Below are positions 1 to 7,377 of a stretch of 13,060 nucleotides of DNA, piece after piece. How positions within the stretch are numbered: the first letter of the stretch is position 1; each line of letters starts with the position of its first letter. The position numbers were made by a program, and so were the translations under genes. The stretch lies in NCBI GenBank assembly GCA_902464115.1, contig CABQIF010000054.1:1-13060 (forward strand), written 5' to 3'. A model generated the notes under the pieces. That model was not told where the DNA came from, did not search any database, and worked only from the letters and a program-made list of their open reading frames with translations. The stretch comes from an uncultured Ruminococcus sp. Its GTDB lineage: Bacteria; Bacillota; Clostridia; Oscillospirales; Ruminococcaceae.

Positions 1-31
1 CACGCTGCCGGGTGTTTCCGCGCGGCAGCAT

Positions 32-71
32 ATAAAAAACTCGGAATTCCGTATAAAACCGGTATTCCGAG
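32..71 (-). terminator. Intrinsic terminator-like hairpin on the minus strand
   Basis: The arms 40-51 and 60-71 form a 12-bp stem with one mismatch and an 8-base loop. On the minus strand the stem is followed by six Ts. It could end the glycosyltransferase transcript, whose stop codon lies about 250 bases upstream and has no nearer hairpin. It could also end the short transcript predicted from the promoter at 254-282, or act as an attenuator for a gene beyond the left edge. Confidence 0.65.
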
Positions 72-247
72 CTGATTTAGGCACAAATCTGTCCGCCGTA
101 CAGTATGCACCACTGTACAGACAAAATTACCCACAGACTGTGTTATATCCTGATTCGCCCGGTTTTAAATCGGACATACTCCATGAAAATTACCCGACAT
201 ACCGCCGGCAACCTTTCACTTCATCGCATATCTATTGCAATCACGCA
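32..247 (-). ncRNA. Candidate small RNA or leader RNA, family unknown
   Basis: This stretch is bounded by a promoter and a terminator-like hairpin on the same strand, with no convincing gene between them. Internal features include a GTACAG/CTGTAC hairpin (98-118 on the plus strand) and a 10-base direct repeat, AAAATTACCC on the plus strand, at 123-132 and 186-195. I compared it by eye with common riboswitch signatures (TPP, FMN, cobalamin, glycine, lysine, c-di-GMP, T-box) and with 6S and SRP RNA and recognised none. Short minus-strand frames are open: one of 13 codons starts at 185, and another stays open from about 165 to the window edge. A leader peptide or the start of a gene beyond position 1 is therefore not excluded. 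Confidence 0.35.
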
Positions 248-253
248 AGGAGT

Positions 254-282
254 ATTATAACACACTTGCAAGCAAATTGCAA
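254..282 (-). promoter_or_regulatory. Sigma-A-type promoter, minus strand
   Basis: On the minus strand TTGCAA (282-277) and a perfect TATAAT (259-254) are separated by 17 bases. The expected transcription start is near 246. The promoter points left, away from the glycosyltransferase, into a stretch without a convincing gene. TTGCAA occurs four times here (235, 266, 277, 300), one of them being the -35 box, so a repeated operator is possible. Confidence 0.6.
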
Positions 283-322
283 GAGAAAATGCCCGATTTT
301 TGCAATTTATTTTGTAAACTTT

Positions 323-1531
323 TTATGTACGAGAGGAAGATGCTGATTTTGCCGGTTCTGATTCGGATTCGGGCAGGATCTCATCCAGTTTTAAGACACC
401 TGTATAAACGGATTTCATGATCTCATCGGTTTTCGACTGATAGAAGGCTTCTACTGCCTGCTGATTATATGCCCCCATCCGTTTCCGGAGGTTGCGATTT
501 TCGGAGAGCGTTTCAATCGCATGGGCAAATTCCTCTACATTCGATACTGGGCAGGCAAATCCCGTTTCGCCGCTGAGGGAATAGTCCCGAATACCATGAA
601 TGTTAGAAGTGACCAGCGGCAGACCGGCTTCCATTGCTTCCAATGCTGCCATGCCCAAACCTTCCCGTTTGGATGGGAAACAGAAAATATCCGAAGCGTG
701 CAGCAAATCACAGACATTCTGCCGATATCCCAAAATTCGCACCCGATTAGAGAGATGCAAACTCTGGGCAAGCTCCTGCAAAAATTCTGCTTCCTTACCC
801 TTTCCGCATAATATATAGTATAGCGGCAGCTGTGGCAGGCGTGCCATTGCCTGAATGATCACCCGATGGTTCTTGTTGCGGTTCAGTTCTCCGACAGAAA
901 TCAGCAGGATGGCATCTAACGGCAAATCCAACGCTTCCCGTACTTCTTCACGGGAACGGCTGGCAAACCGATATTTTCCCGGCTTCAAGCCCACGCCCGG
1001 AATCCGGACAACCTGTTTCGCATGCATTTTCCGCACAGCACGGTCATAGTCCTCGCTGTTGATGGTAATCAGCACATCTGTTTTTTTGGCATAGTACTTT
1101 TCCACCGGATAAAACAGCAGCCAATTCCACAGCGGTGCTCCCTGAAAGAAGTGAAAGCCATGTGCAGTATAAATCACCGGAATCTGAAAGGCAGCAGCAG
1201 CTTTTCGCCCATAGATGCCGCCCACTGGCGTATGACAGTGAATGCAATCAAATGCATCTGCACAAAGAACGGCTTTTAACTGCTGATAAGCACGATGATT
1301 TTGGAGCAGATGAAACGGACTGCGGGCAAAGTCAATTTGATGACACGTCACACCCAATGCAGCCAATTCATTTTGAAACACTGCAATTCGCTGCGGAGAA
1401 GTATTATTGCCCTGTACAAAATTACAAGCTACATGCACATCACAATGCAGATCTCGCAGCATCCGGATATTTGCCATATTAAACTGATCCTGCAAAGAAG
1501 CAACGGTCGAAAGCATCAAAACCCGTTTCAT
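323..1531 (-). CDS. Glycosyltransferase family 4 (GT-B fold), exopolysaccharide/capsule type
   Basis: This 402-residue protein probably transfers a sugar from an activated donor to a growing cell-surface polysaccharide or glycolipid at the inner face of the membrane. The N-terminal half looks like the acceptor domain of EpsD-like enzymes, with a start resembling MKRVLMLSTVAS and HCHTPVGG near residue 98. The C-terminal half has the donor-binding GT4 signature: SVGELNRNKNH near 212 and the E-x7-E pair at E300 and E308. The ATG at 1531 was chosen because GGAGG sits 8 bases upstream; an in-frame ATG at 1561 lies before that site and would add 10 unlikely residues. No polysaccharide neighbours are visible, so donor and acceptor are unknown. 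The family call is firm; the pathway is inferred. Confidence 0.9.
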   Translation of the reverse strand: MKRVLMLSTVASLQDQFNMANIRMLRDLHCDVHVACNFVQGNNTSPQRIAVFQNELAALGVTCHQIDFARSPFHLLQNHRAYQQLKAVLCADAFDCIHCHTPVGGIYGRKAAAAFQIPVIYTAHGFHFFQGAPLWNWLLFYPVEKYYAKKTDVLITINSEDYDRAVRKMHAKQVVRIPGVGLKPGKYRFASRSREEVREALDLPLDAILLISVGELNRNKNHRVIIQAMARLPQLPLYYILCGKGKEAEFLQELAQSLHLSNRVRILGYRQNVCDLLHASDIFCFPSKREGLGMAALEAMEAGLPLVTSNIHGIRDYSLSGETGFACPVSNVEEFAHAIETLSENRNLRKRMGAYNQQAVEAFYQSKTDEIMKSVYTGVLKLDEILPESESEPAKSASSSRT

Positions 1532-1573
1532 AGCAGATTTCCTCCTTTTTTCACATATCATTTCATGCCCCTC

Positions 1574-1602
1574 ATTATAGCATATTTTTCAACAAGAATC
1601 AA
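1574..1602 (-). promoter_or_regulatory. Promoter of the glycosyltransferase gene
   Basis: On the minus strand TTGATT (1602-1597) and TATAAT (1579-1574) are separated by 17 bases. They lie about 45 bases upstream of the ATG at 1531, so the gene is probably transcribed alone. Confidence 0.65.
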
Positions 1603-1749
1603 CTGCCGACAAGAAAAAAATCGCTGCTTTCAACTGCTTTTCCAAATGCATGGATAATTTCCGCCGCTTGGTATACACTAACAGCAGGATTTTCATACTG
1701 GTTTTCCAATCACATTTCCCAGATTTCAATCATAAAGGAGCATCCAAAC

Positions 1750-2445
1750 ATGGGAACGATTTTCATCCGTGCATTGATTTTATATTTTGTCGTTATTTTT
1801 TCTGTTCGCCTGATGGGAAAACGGCAGTTGGGCGAACTGCAGCCTTCAGAACTAGTCATCACCATTCTGATCTCCAACATTGCAACACTGCCGCTAGAGG
1901 ACACTGCGATTCCCCTGCTGCCCGGCATTCTGCCCATTCTGTCGATGGTTTGCTTTGAAGTCATCATTTCGTGGTTTTCCCTCAAGAGCCGCCGTCTGCG
2001 GCGTGTGATTTGCGGCAGCCCGAAAATTATCATCCGAAATGGACAAATCGAACAAGACACCATGCGAGAACTGCGACTTTCCATTGATGACCTCATGACT
2101 GCACTGCGGGGCAATCAAGTATTCTCCATTGAAGAAGTGCAGTTTGCCATTGTAGAAACAACGGGAAGCGTTTCTGTCTACCTGAAAAAAGAACACCAGC
2201 CATTCACGCTGCAAGATGCGGACTTGCACCCCAAAACCATCGACCCCCCTGTTACGCTGATTTCAGACGGAAAACTCAGCCGAAACGCCCTGCACAGCCT
2301 GCAAAAAGAACACAGCTGGGTTGCTGCGGAACTGCAACAGCGAAAATTACAGGAAAAAGATGTCTTTCTGTTGACCGCTGACCGCAACGGCATTTGCACT
2401 TGCATTCCAAAACAGTTTCATGAGAAAGGAGGAGCAGTTTCATGA
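1750..2445 (+). CDS. DUF421 (YetF/YrbG-like) membrane protein
   Basis: This 231-residue protein has the usual layout of the family: three N-terminal membrane segments (about residues 4-21, 35-50 and 57-77) followed by a soluble C-terminal part. The family signature MGKRQLGELQPSELV starts at residue 22, and the conserved cytosolic motif with GSPKIIIRNGQI lies near 89-100, followed by LRLSIDDLMTALR. The biochemical role of the family is not settled; B. subtilis has several paralogues, some linked to sporulation or the envelope. AAAGGAG lies 9 bases before the ATG. The stop overlaps the next gene's start by 4 bases (ATGA), so the two are translationally coupled. I saw no convincing promoter in the 1603-1749 stretch. 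Confidence 0.88.
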   Translation: MGTIFIRALILYFVVIFSVRLMGKRQLGELQPSELVITILISNIATLPLEDTAIPLLPGILPILSMVCFEVIISWFSLKSRRLRRVICGSPKIIIRNGQIEQDTMRELRLSIDDLMTALRGNQVFSIEEVQFAIVETTGSVSVYLKKEHQPFTLQDADLHPKTIDPPVTLISDGKLSRNALHSLQKEHSWVAAELQQRKLQEKDVFLLTADRNGICTCIPKQFHEKGGAVS

Positions 2446-2804
2446 CCCGTTTCCGCATCAGTCTTGCCATTCTGCTTGTATTGTTGGGAATCAGCATTGG
2501 TTCAATGGCTGCCGTCCGGCATTCTGGAAACGCTGTTTTAGAGGCAGTTCAGCAGGTTTCTGAAACGGCATCTCCGACCGCTGCCCAATGCGAAGCCGTC
2601 GAAACTGCATGGGAAAAAGCAGAACCATGGCTGCTGCGCTCGGTTCTGCGAGATAAACTCATGTTCACCTCCATCTCTGTCTATCGGCTGAAACCACTGC
2701 TGGAATCAGACTGCGACGAATTTACCGCAGAGTTAAAAGACTTACAGAGCAACCTGCAATTTCTCATTCAAGAGGACGGTTTTTCATTCCTGATGCTGTT
2801 TTAA
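2442..2804 (+). CDS. DUF4363 family protein, membrane-anchored
   Basis: This 120-residue protein begins with one hydrophobic segment (about residues 6-24), which should act as a membrane anchor or uncleaved signal. A mostly helical soluble domain follows, probably outside the cell. Small DUF4363 proteins are commonly encoded directly after a DUF421 gene in Clostridia, and that is the arrangement here, with an ATGA overlap and AAAGGAGG within the end of the upstream gene. A shared function with the DUF421 protein is inferred from this pairing. The activity is unknown, and the family call rests on size, topology and neighbour rather than on a diagnostic motif. Confidence 0.7.
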   Translation: MTRFRISLAILLVLLGISIGSMAAVRHSGNAVLEAVQQVSETASPTAAQCEAVETAWEKAEPWLLRSVLRDKLMFTSISVYRLKPLLESDCDEFTAELKDLQSNLQFLIQEDGFSFLMLF

Positions 2805-2805
2805 C

Positions 2806-2857
2806 AAAAAAAGCAATCTCCGCTCCTGTTTCAACAGGATGCAGGGATTACTTTTTC
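2806..2857. terminator. Bidirectional intrinsic terminator between convergent genes
   Basis: An imperfect stem spans about 2812-2852 around a TTTCAA loop, with TCCTG/CAGGA next to the loop. It is followed by five Ts on the plus strand and, read from the other side, by seven Ts on the minus strand. It sits between the stops of the DUF4363 gene (2804) and the CPBP gene (2866) and can serve both. Confidence 0.75.
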
Positions 2858-2865
2858 CACAAGTT

Positions 2866-3966
2866 TTAAACCGATGCAGACCAGATCGCCTCAATTGCAA
2901 CTGCAAGATTCAATAGAATAATCACCAACAGCCACGGTGCTGTACACAAAATCCGTCCGCCCCGCAGGCTCTGTGCAGGGGTATTTTTCGGGAAAACATG
3001 CTTTCGCAGATGCAGCACCAGCAAAATGCCACCAATGACTGCCAGCAGCGTATATAATATATTTCCATAGACAGTGAACATCGAAGCAGCTTCTGGGTCA
3101 GTAATCCGTTCATAGCCCATACCGAAAATCGTTGCAACGGAATTGACGGTCACATGTACAAAAATCGAAGGCAAAATGGAGTTGTGCCGAACGGCAAGTG
3201 CTCCAAGAAAAACACCCAGCGGAAATGCAAGCAGGAATTGGGAAATATTCTGATGCCCCAAGCCGAACAGAAATGCACTCAGCAAAATCCCTGTCCGCTG
3301 GCTCACACGGGAGAGATTCTTCAAGACAAATCCCCGATAGAGAAACTCTTCTGTAATCGGTGCGATCAAACAGCCATATAAAATCTCTGCAACAACTGCC
3401 GTTCCGGTTCCGTAATAGTCAATATCCGGCGAGTAAGCGGTAATCCCGCCCTGCCCCAGCAAGTCTGTTATCCAGCTTGACACATTGCCAGACGCTGACT
3501 GAATAAAAATCCCGATAAAGAGATAGGGAAGAATCTCCGAAAATCGAAAGGTATTCGTATGAAACAAGTTGCGGACGGGAATTTTTGTTACACGGCAGCC
3601 GATGGCAGCCACACTGGTATTCGCCATTAAAAATAAAAGCCCGTTCACTGCCATTAAGATGGAAGATTGCTGTATATAAGCATTGGCATCCACGCCATTT
3701 TCCGCAAAGCCCATAATGCCCTGCAGCACTGCCATGACAACCAATGCAAAAATCTGCACCAAGAAAAAATGTGCGGTCAAGCCGAATCCAGCAGCATTGA
3801 AATAATGCCGAATGCGTTTTCGTTCCTGTTTGGTTGGTTTCAGGGGAACTTGATAGCCGGGCAATCCAATCTGGGGCAAGATGGTGCGATAGTGCGATGC
3901 ATACGCACGGTGCTGGGTTGGATTGGAAAACGGGTCGTATGGGTCGGGTCGAAGAGTGGGATTCAA
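2866..3966 (-). CDS. CPBP family intramembrane glutamic endopeptidase (Abi/Rce1-like)
   Basis: This 366-residue polytopic membrane protein carries the three CPBP motifs in order: E206-E207-x3-R211 (EEFLYRG), F-x3-H with H238 (FGLGHQ), and H271-x3-N275 (HVTVN). These form the active site in the Rce1-like fold. A hydrophilic stretch of about 55 residues precedes the first membrane segment (about 62-85). Bacterial members act in processes as varied as bacteriocin immunity and CAAX-like processing; no substrate can be named here. The start is a TTG at 3966, supported by AGGAGG 7 bases upstream; the next in-frame Met codons lie deep in the membrane domain. No bacteriocin gene is adjacent. Confidence 0.88.
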   Translation of the reverse strand: MNPTLRPDPYDPFSNPTQHRAYASHYRTILPQIGLPGYQVPLKPTKQERKRIRHYFNAAGFGLTAHFFLVQIFALVVMAVLQGIMGFAENGVDANAYIQQSSILMAVNGLLFLMANTSVAAIGCRVTKIPVRNLFHTNTFRFSEILPYLFIGIFIQSASGNVSSWITDLLGQGGITAYSPDIDYYGTGTAVVAEILYGCLIAPITEEFLYRGFVLKNLSRVSQRTGILLSAFLFGLGHQNISQFLLAFPLGVFLGALAVRHNSILPSIFVHVTVNSVATIFGMGYERITDPEAASMFTVYGNILYTLLAVIGGILLVLHLRKHVFPKNTPAQSLRGGRILCTAPWLLVIILLNLAVAIEAIWSASV

Positions 3967-4076
3967 GAAAACGCCTCCTATTCAGCAGGTTTCACGCTGC
4001 GGTTAATATGGATTCTATTGTATCATACTTTTTAAAAAAGGGAAATGCCAAACGAAATATTTTTACAGATTGCTGG

Positions 4077-4124
4077 AACAAAACAATCCCATCGCTATGC
4101 CATTTTTTGCACAACGTGGGATTG
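4077..4124 (-). terminator. Probable terminator of the Nudix gene
   Basis: The 8-bp arms 4084-4091 and 4117-4124 (CAATCCCA/TGGGATTG) are perfect complements. The 25-base interval between them can pair further. On the minus strand the stem is followed by TTTTGTT. It lies just past the Nudix stop at 4146. The long loop and short T-run make it moderate. Confidence 0.5.
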
Positions 4125-4145
4125 CCTGTTGTTTCTACAGCCTGC

Positions 4146-4559
4146 TCATTCGAATTCCCGAATTGCAACTTTCGCTTTTGTGACGATGTTTTTATCATTC
4201 TCATACGTCAGGATATTGGAAGCGTGTCCAATATCGACCCAGCGAATTTCTGAAATTTCTTCCGCCTGCGGGAAAAAATCATAATTTTTTGCACGGGCAA
4301 TAAAATAAACAACGGTTTTTTGGGTATCTCGCTTCGGGAAATAAGAAACCGTTTCCCGAAAGGTCGGGTCAATCAGGACATCAATGGCAGTTTCTTCCTT
4401 GATTTCCCGTTTTGCCGTTTCGACTTCGGTTTCTGTACCTTCTACATGCCCCTTTGGAAACGACCAATGCCCGCTGTTTACATGTTTAATCAGCAGAATT
4501 TCAATATTCCCGTGGGATTTCCGATAGACAATTGCTCCACAGGATTTTTCATGCATCAT
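4146..4559 (-). CDS. Nudix hydrolase, bis(5'-nucleosyl)-tetraphosphatase-like
   Basis: This 137-residue cytosolic protein is one Nudix domain. The Nudix box runs from G37 to I59: G37-x5-E43-x7-R51-E52-I53-x-E55-E56, with Ala at position 58 where the consensus has Gly. The stretch before it (HWSFPKGHVEGTE) and the C-terminal tyrosine and tryptophan pattern (FFPQAEEISEIRWVD) resemble asymmetric Ap4A hydrolases, which cleave diadenosine tetraphosphate to ATP and AMP. Substrate choice cannot be proved from sequence. Two ATGs occur in tandem; the first (4559) has AAAGGAG about 8 bases upstream. It has its own promoter and appears monocistronic. Confidence 0.88.
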   Translation of the reverse strand: MMHEKSCGAIVYRKSHGNIEILLIKHVNSGHWSFPKGHVEGTETEVETAKREIKEETAIDVLIDPTFRETVSYFPKRDTQKTVVYFIARAKNYDFFPQAEEISEIRWVDIGHASNILTYENDKNIVTKAKVAIREFE

Positions 4560-4597
4560 AAAAGCGACTCCTTTCTGAAATGATACGGTTCTCCTTT

Positions 4598-4626
4598 AGT
4601 ATAGCATAATTTTGAACATTTGTCTA
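4598..4626 (-). promoter_or_regulatory. Promoter of the Nudix hydrolase gene
   Basis: On the minus strand TAGACA (4626-4621) and TATACT (4603-4598) are separated by 17 bases. They lie about 40 bases before the ATG at 4559. Confidence 0.6.
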
Positions 4627-4695
4627 TAGGCGATTTTGGATTCTCTGCAAATCGGACTTCTGAGGAAATTCTGCTGCTGGCTGCCTGCGGCAATT

Positions 4696-5538
4696 TTACA
4701 GCAGACTCGCCATATCTTCCGGCAATGCTGCCCCAACGGTCACTGTTCCCGTCTGCTGCCCCAGCGGCAGGATCAACCGTCCGCAGTGCAATGCCTGCCG
4801 GTCAATTGCATCTGTTCTGCCGCCATAGAGCGTATCTCCTGCCAATGGGTGCCCAATATGAGCCATATGTACCCGAATCTGATGGGTTCGCCCTGTTTCC
4901 AGCCGCAATTGCAGCAATGTATATTTGTCATTGTGCTGCAACGCCCGATAATGCGTCACGGCTGGCTTTCCATCTGCTCGCACACAGCGAATGATAATAG
5001 ACTCCTGTTCCCGTGCAATCGGAGCAGAAACCGTTCCCGAACCGGTCAACACCCCTTCCACCACTGCATAATATCGCTTTTGCAGGCGATATTGCAGCTG
5101 ATTCGCTGCATAGGCACTCTTCGCAAACACACACAACCCACTTGTATTGCGGTCTAAGCGATTCACGGGACGACAGGCAAGCCCCGGATAGGCTGCACAA
5201 AAACAATTTCCCAGCGTATCCGTATAGTGATTTTGGGAGGGATGCACGGGCAAGTCCGGTGGCTTATCATAAACCACAAAATCCGCTGTTTCAAAACAAA
5301 TCGGCACAGAACGCACCGCATTTGCCACCACAGACGACACTTCCGGCAACCGCAGTTCAATCACATCCCCAAACTGCACTCGGTCAATGCTTCGAATGGG
5401 TGTTCCGTTGCACCAAAGCCCGTTCGTACGCTTTAGCTTGGTCAGCAGTCGCCGAGATACGTTTTTTTCGGTTCTGAGAAACTGTTCGAGTGTGCAGGGC
5501 TGTTCCTGCTCCATTCGCCATGTGAGTATTTGCGGCAC
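4696..5538 (-). CDS. RluA/RsuA-superfamily pseudouridine synthase (RluA branch)
   Basis: This 280-residue enzyme converts uridine to pseudouridine in structured RNA, probably rRNA or tRNA. An S4-like RNA-binding region covers about residues 15-65. The catalytic domain follows, with VVYDKPPDLPVHPS near 88-101, the active-site motif NRLDRNTSG with Asp129, and the late motif LETGRTHQIRVHM near 212. Asn at 126 replaces the His usual before RLDR. Length is normal for the branch. The start is GTG at 5538, with AAAGGAGGA 8 bases upstream; this gives an N-terminus matching the upstream duplicated copy. The target site cannot be told from sequence. The first 104 codons and the start region are duplicated immediately upstream. 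Confidence 0.9.
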   Translation of the reverse strand: MPQILTWRMEQEQPCTLEQFLRTEKNVSRRLLTKLKRTNGLWCNGTPIRSIDRVQFGDVIELRLPEVSSVVANAVRSVPICFETADFVVYDKPPDLPVHPSQNHYTDTLGNCFCAAYPGLACRPVNRLDRNTSGLCVFAKSAYAANQLQYRLQKRYYAVVEGVLTGSGTVSAPIAREQESIIIRCVRADGKPAVTHYRALQHNDKYTLLQLRLETGRTHQIRVHMAHIGHPLAGDTLYGGRTDAIDRQALHCGRLILPLGQQTGTVTVGAALPEDMASLL

Positions 5539-5982
5539 GGGACATTCCTCCTTTTCGTTTTCGTTGAGCAGTCTGTGTTTCTATCTAGCAGACACCGATA
5601 TAAAGTGATTTTGAGAAGGATACACAGGTAAATCAGATGGTTTATGATAAACCACAAAATCTGCCGTTTCAAAGCAAATCGACACAGAACGAACCACATT
5701 TGCCACCACAGACGGCACTTCCGGCAATCGCAGTTCAATCACGTCACCGAACCGCACTAAGTCAATGCTTCGGATGGGTGTTCCGTTGCACCAAAGCCCG
5801 TTCGTACATTTTAGCTTGGTCAGCAGTCGCCGAGAATCGTTTTTTTCGGTTCTGAGAAACTGTTCGAGTGTGCAAGGCTGTTCCTGCTCCATTCGCCATG
5901 TGCGTATTTGCGGCACGGGACATTTCTCCTTTTCGTTTTCGTTGGGCAGTCTGTGTTTCTACCCAGCAGACACCGACATAAA
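5227..5982. repeat. 378-bp tandem duplication, two abutting copies (5227-5604 and 5605-5982)
   Basis: Every base in 5227-5604 aligns without gaps to the base 378 positions further in 5605-5982. By hand count about 36 of 378 differ, so identity is roughly 90%. Read on the minus strand, each copy contains the last codons of the membrane-protein gene, the spacer with the ribosome binding site and GTG start, and the first ~104 codons of the RluA-type gene. Similarity stops at both ends: position 5605 differs from 5983, and homology fades to the left of 5223. The divergence means this is an old duplication and not an assembly artefact. Confidence 0.93.
5581..5916 (-). pseudogene. Truncated duplicate of the RluA-type gene (S4-like part only)
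   Basis: This frame encodes 111 residues. The first 103-104 match the N-terminus of the intact enzyme downstream, with 11 substitutions (for example L5R, V27D, R37C, D91H). It then runs across the duplication junction into seven unrelated residues and a stop. It ends before the catalytic Asp129 region, so it cannot be an active pseudouridine synthase. The GTG start is kept, but the ribosome binding site is weaker (GGAGA instead of GGAGG). No stop codon has entered the frame, so a stand-alone S4-like RNA-binding peptide cannot be ruled out. It overlaps the 3' part of the membrane-protein gene in another frame. Confidence 0.8.
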
Positions 5983-6673
5983 CGGTCTGCATCATTGCCA
6001 GCCTGCTCCAAAGATGCGGCAGCAGCCAGAACGGCAAGCTTCGCAGCATCAGCCGATACCATTCTTTCCGCCTGCCCTCCATGAGCGTCAGAGCATCACA
6101 CACCAGACTCCAGCAGCGATTTTCCGGAAACAGCACTTGCAAGACGAGGGCAGCCAGACAAACCGGCAACAGCCACAGCCAGCCAGCCAAGAATAACACC
6201 GCCAATGTAAGAAACTGCATCCCTGTCCACAGCCACCACACACCATCCGAAACCGTTGTTCCCTGCTCTAAGCACCAACGCAAACTCCACAGGCACAATG
6301 GCAACGGCAGCAAGACCAACAGCCGCAGTCCTCGCAGACACAATGCCATGCGATACACTGCCCCCTTTTTCGGAGCAGGCTGTTTCGTCAGGCTGGCAGC
6401 AGCTGCACACGCATACAGGCAACGATACAGCAAGGGGGGCAGCCAGATAAATCCGCCCACTGCAAACAACAGCCGCAATCCATACCAAGTTGCTTCTAAG
6501 GCTGGCAACAGTTCCAGAAAGGTAAAGCTAATCTGCACCGCATAGCAAAATGCAATGCGGCAGAGCATCCACAAGATACAACCGCCCAGCCAGCTCCAGA
6601 AAAAATAGGAAACGGGCTGTTCTGTCTGTCGCATAACTGTTTTTGAAAATCCGGATAGGGTGTGCAGCTTCAT
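5762..6673 (-). CDS. Polytopic membrane protein of unknown function with a read-through C-terminal tail
   Basis: I do not recognise this 303-residue protein. Hydrophobic segments lie at about 24-50, 63-92, 113-135 and 145-182, with a further amphipathic segment near 208-232, so four to five membrane spans are likely. Tryptophan and cysteine are abundant. The start ATG has AAAGGAGT 7 bases before it. Residues 1-236 are probably the original protein. Codon 237 is TGG here, whereas the same position in the other copy of the 378-bp repeat (5585-5587) is TAG directly after the matching codons. The last 67 residues are hydrophilic and are encoded by the RluA fragment in another frame. It lies 83 bases after the histidine phosphatase gene and may share its transcript. 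Confidence 0.7.
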   Translation of the reverse strand: MKLHTLSGFSKTVMRQTEQPVSYFFWSWLGGCILWMLCRIAFCYAVQISFTFLELLPALEATWYGLRLLFAVGGFIWLPPLLYRCLYACAAAASLTKQPAPKKGAVYRMALCLRGLRLLVLLPLPLCLWSLRWCLEQGTTVSDGVWWLWTGMQFLTLAVLFLAGWLWLLPVCLAALVLQVLFPENRCWSLVCDALTLMEGRRKEWYRLMLRSLPFWLLPHLWSRLAMMQTVYVGVCWVETQTAQRKRKGEMSRAANTHMANGAGTALHTRTVSQNRKKRFSATADQAKMYERALVQRNTHPKH

Positions 6674-6756
6674 CGCATTTACTCCTTTTTTCTGTGCTAT
6701 CTATTCCAATGATTACAGATAGTATCACCCAGAAAAAAGGCAGTTATACTTCTTTT

Positions 6757-7377
6757 TTAGTTGTTGGCATACGGTGTCATGCCCAGAATTTCAAATGCAC
6801 CGGAACGCTGCCAGAGCGATGCCGTCACCAAAATATCATACCCCTCTCCCGGAGCAGGCCGCAGTTCTTTCGGGTCAATTTTTGGCAGTCCAAACCCTGC
6901 AATCAAATTGGTGATGATACCGGCATGTGTGACAACGGCAGTGTGCAAAATATCATTCTGCATCATGTCCAAAATAATAGTTCGCAGTGCCTTGAACAAC
7001 CGCAGCTGTACTTCCTGCAAACTCTCACCCTTTGGCGGACGGCTGTCTGCTCCGCCCTTGAGCCATTCCAAAAACTCTGGTTTCTTGACCAGTTCATCCG
7101 CAGATTTTCCCTCAAAGTCCCCGAAATCCATTTCAATCAGATTTTCTACGATCTGTACCGAGGAATCCGGAAATAAAATCTCTGCTGTTTCGGTACACCG
7201 CTGCAACGGACTGCTATAAACTTTTCCAACATGCGGATATTCAAATTCATCTAATTTGTTATACAGTTCGCTGATGCCCTTTTGCGACAGCGGATAATCC
7301 GTCCGCCCGATATAAATGCCCTTGTCATTGGCTTCTGTTCTGCCGTGACGAATCAAACTGATTCGATATCCTTTCAT
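6757..7377 (-). CDS. Histidine phosphatase family protein (phosphoglycerate mutase-like/CobC-like)
   Basis: This 206-residue cytosolic enzyme belongs to the histidine phosphatase superfamily. Its N-terminal motif LIRHGRTEAN holds the phospho-accepting His11 with Arg10, and the remaining active-site residues are in place: Arg60 (SSPLQR), Glu82 (IEMDFGDFEG) and His151 (THAG). The layout resembles alpha-ribazole phosphatases and small broad-specificity phosphatases. No cobalamin biosynthesis genes are nearby, so a CobC role is not supported; the substrate is open. The ATG at 7377 has a modest binding site (AAAGAGGG) about 8 bases upstream. It is divergent from the rnf operon across a 461-bp gap. 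Confidence 0.88.
   Translation of the reverse strand: MKGYRISLIRHGRTEANDKGIYIGRTDYPLSQKGISELYNKLDEFEYPHVGKVYSSPLQRCTETAEILFPDSSVQIVENLIEMDFGDFEGKSADELVKKPEFLEWLKGGADSRPPKGESLQEVQLRLFKALRTIILDMMQNDILHTAVVTHAGIITNLIAGFGLPKIDPKELRPAPGEGYDILVTASLWQRSGAFEILGMTPYANN

Noticed and set aside
140..420. Short plus-strand open frames at the left edge
   Set aside because: No ribosome binding sites or recognisable sequence; they overlap the minus-strand promoter and the end of the glycosyltransferase gene.
6700..6725. CTATCT/AGATAG inverted repeat between the histidine phosphatase and membrane-protein genes
   Set aside because: Only 6-bp arms with a 14-base spacer and no T-run; too weak to call an operator or terminator.
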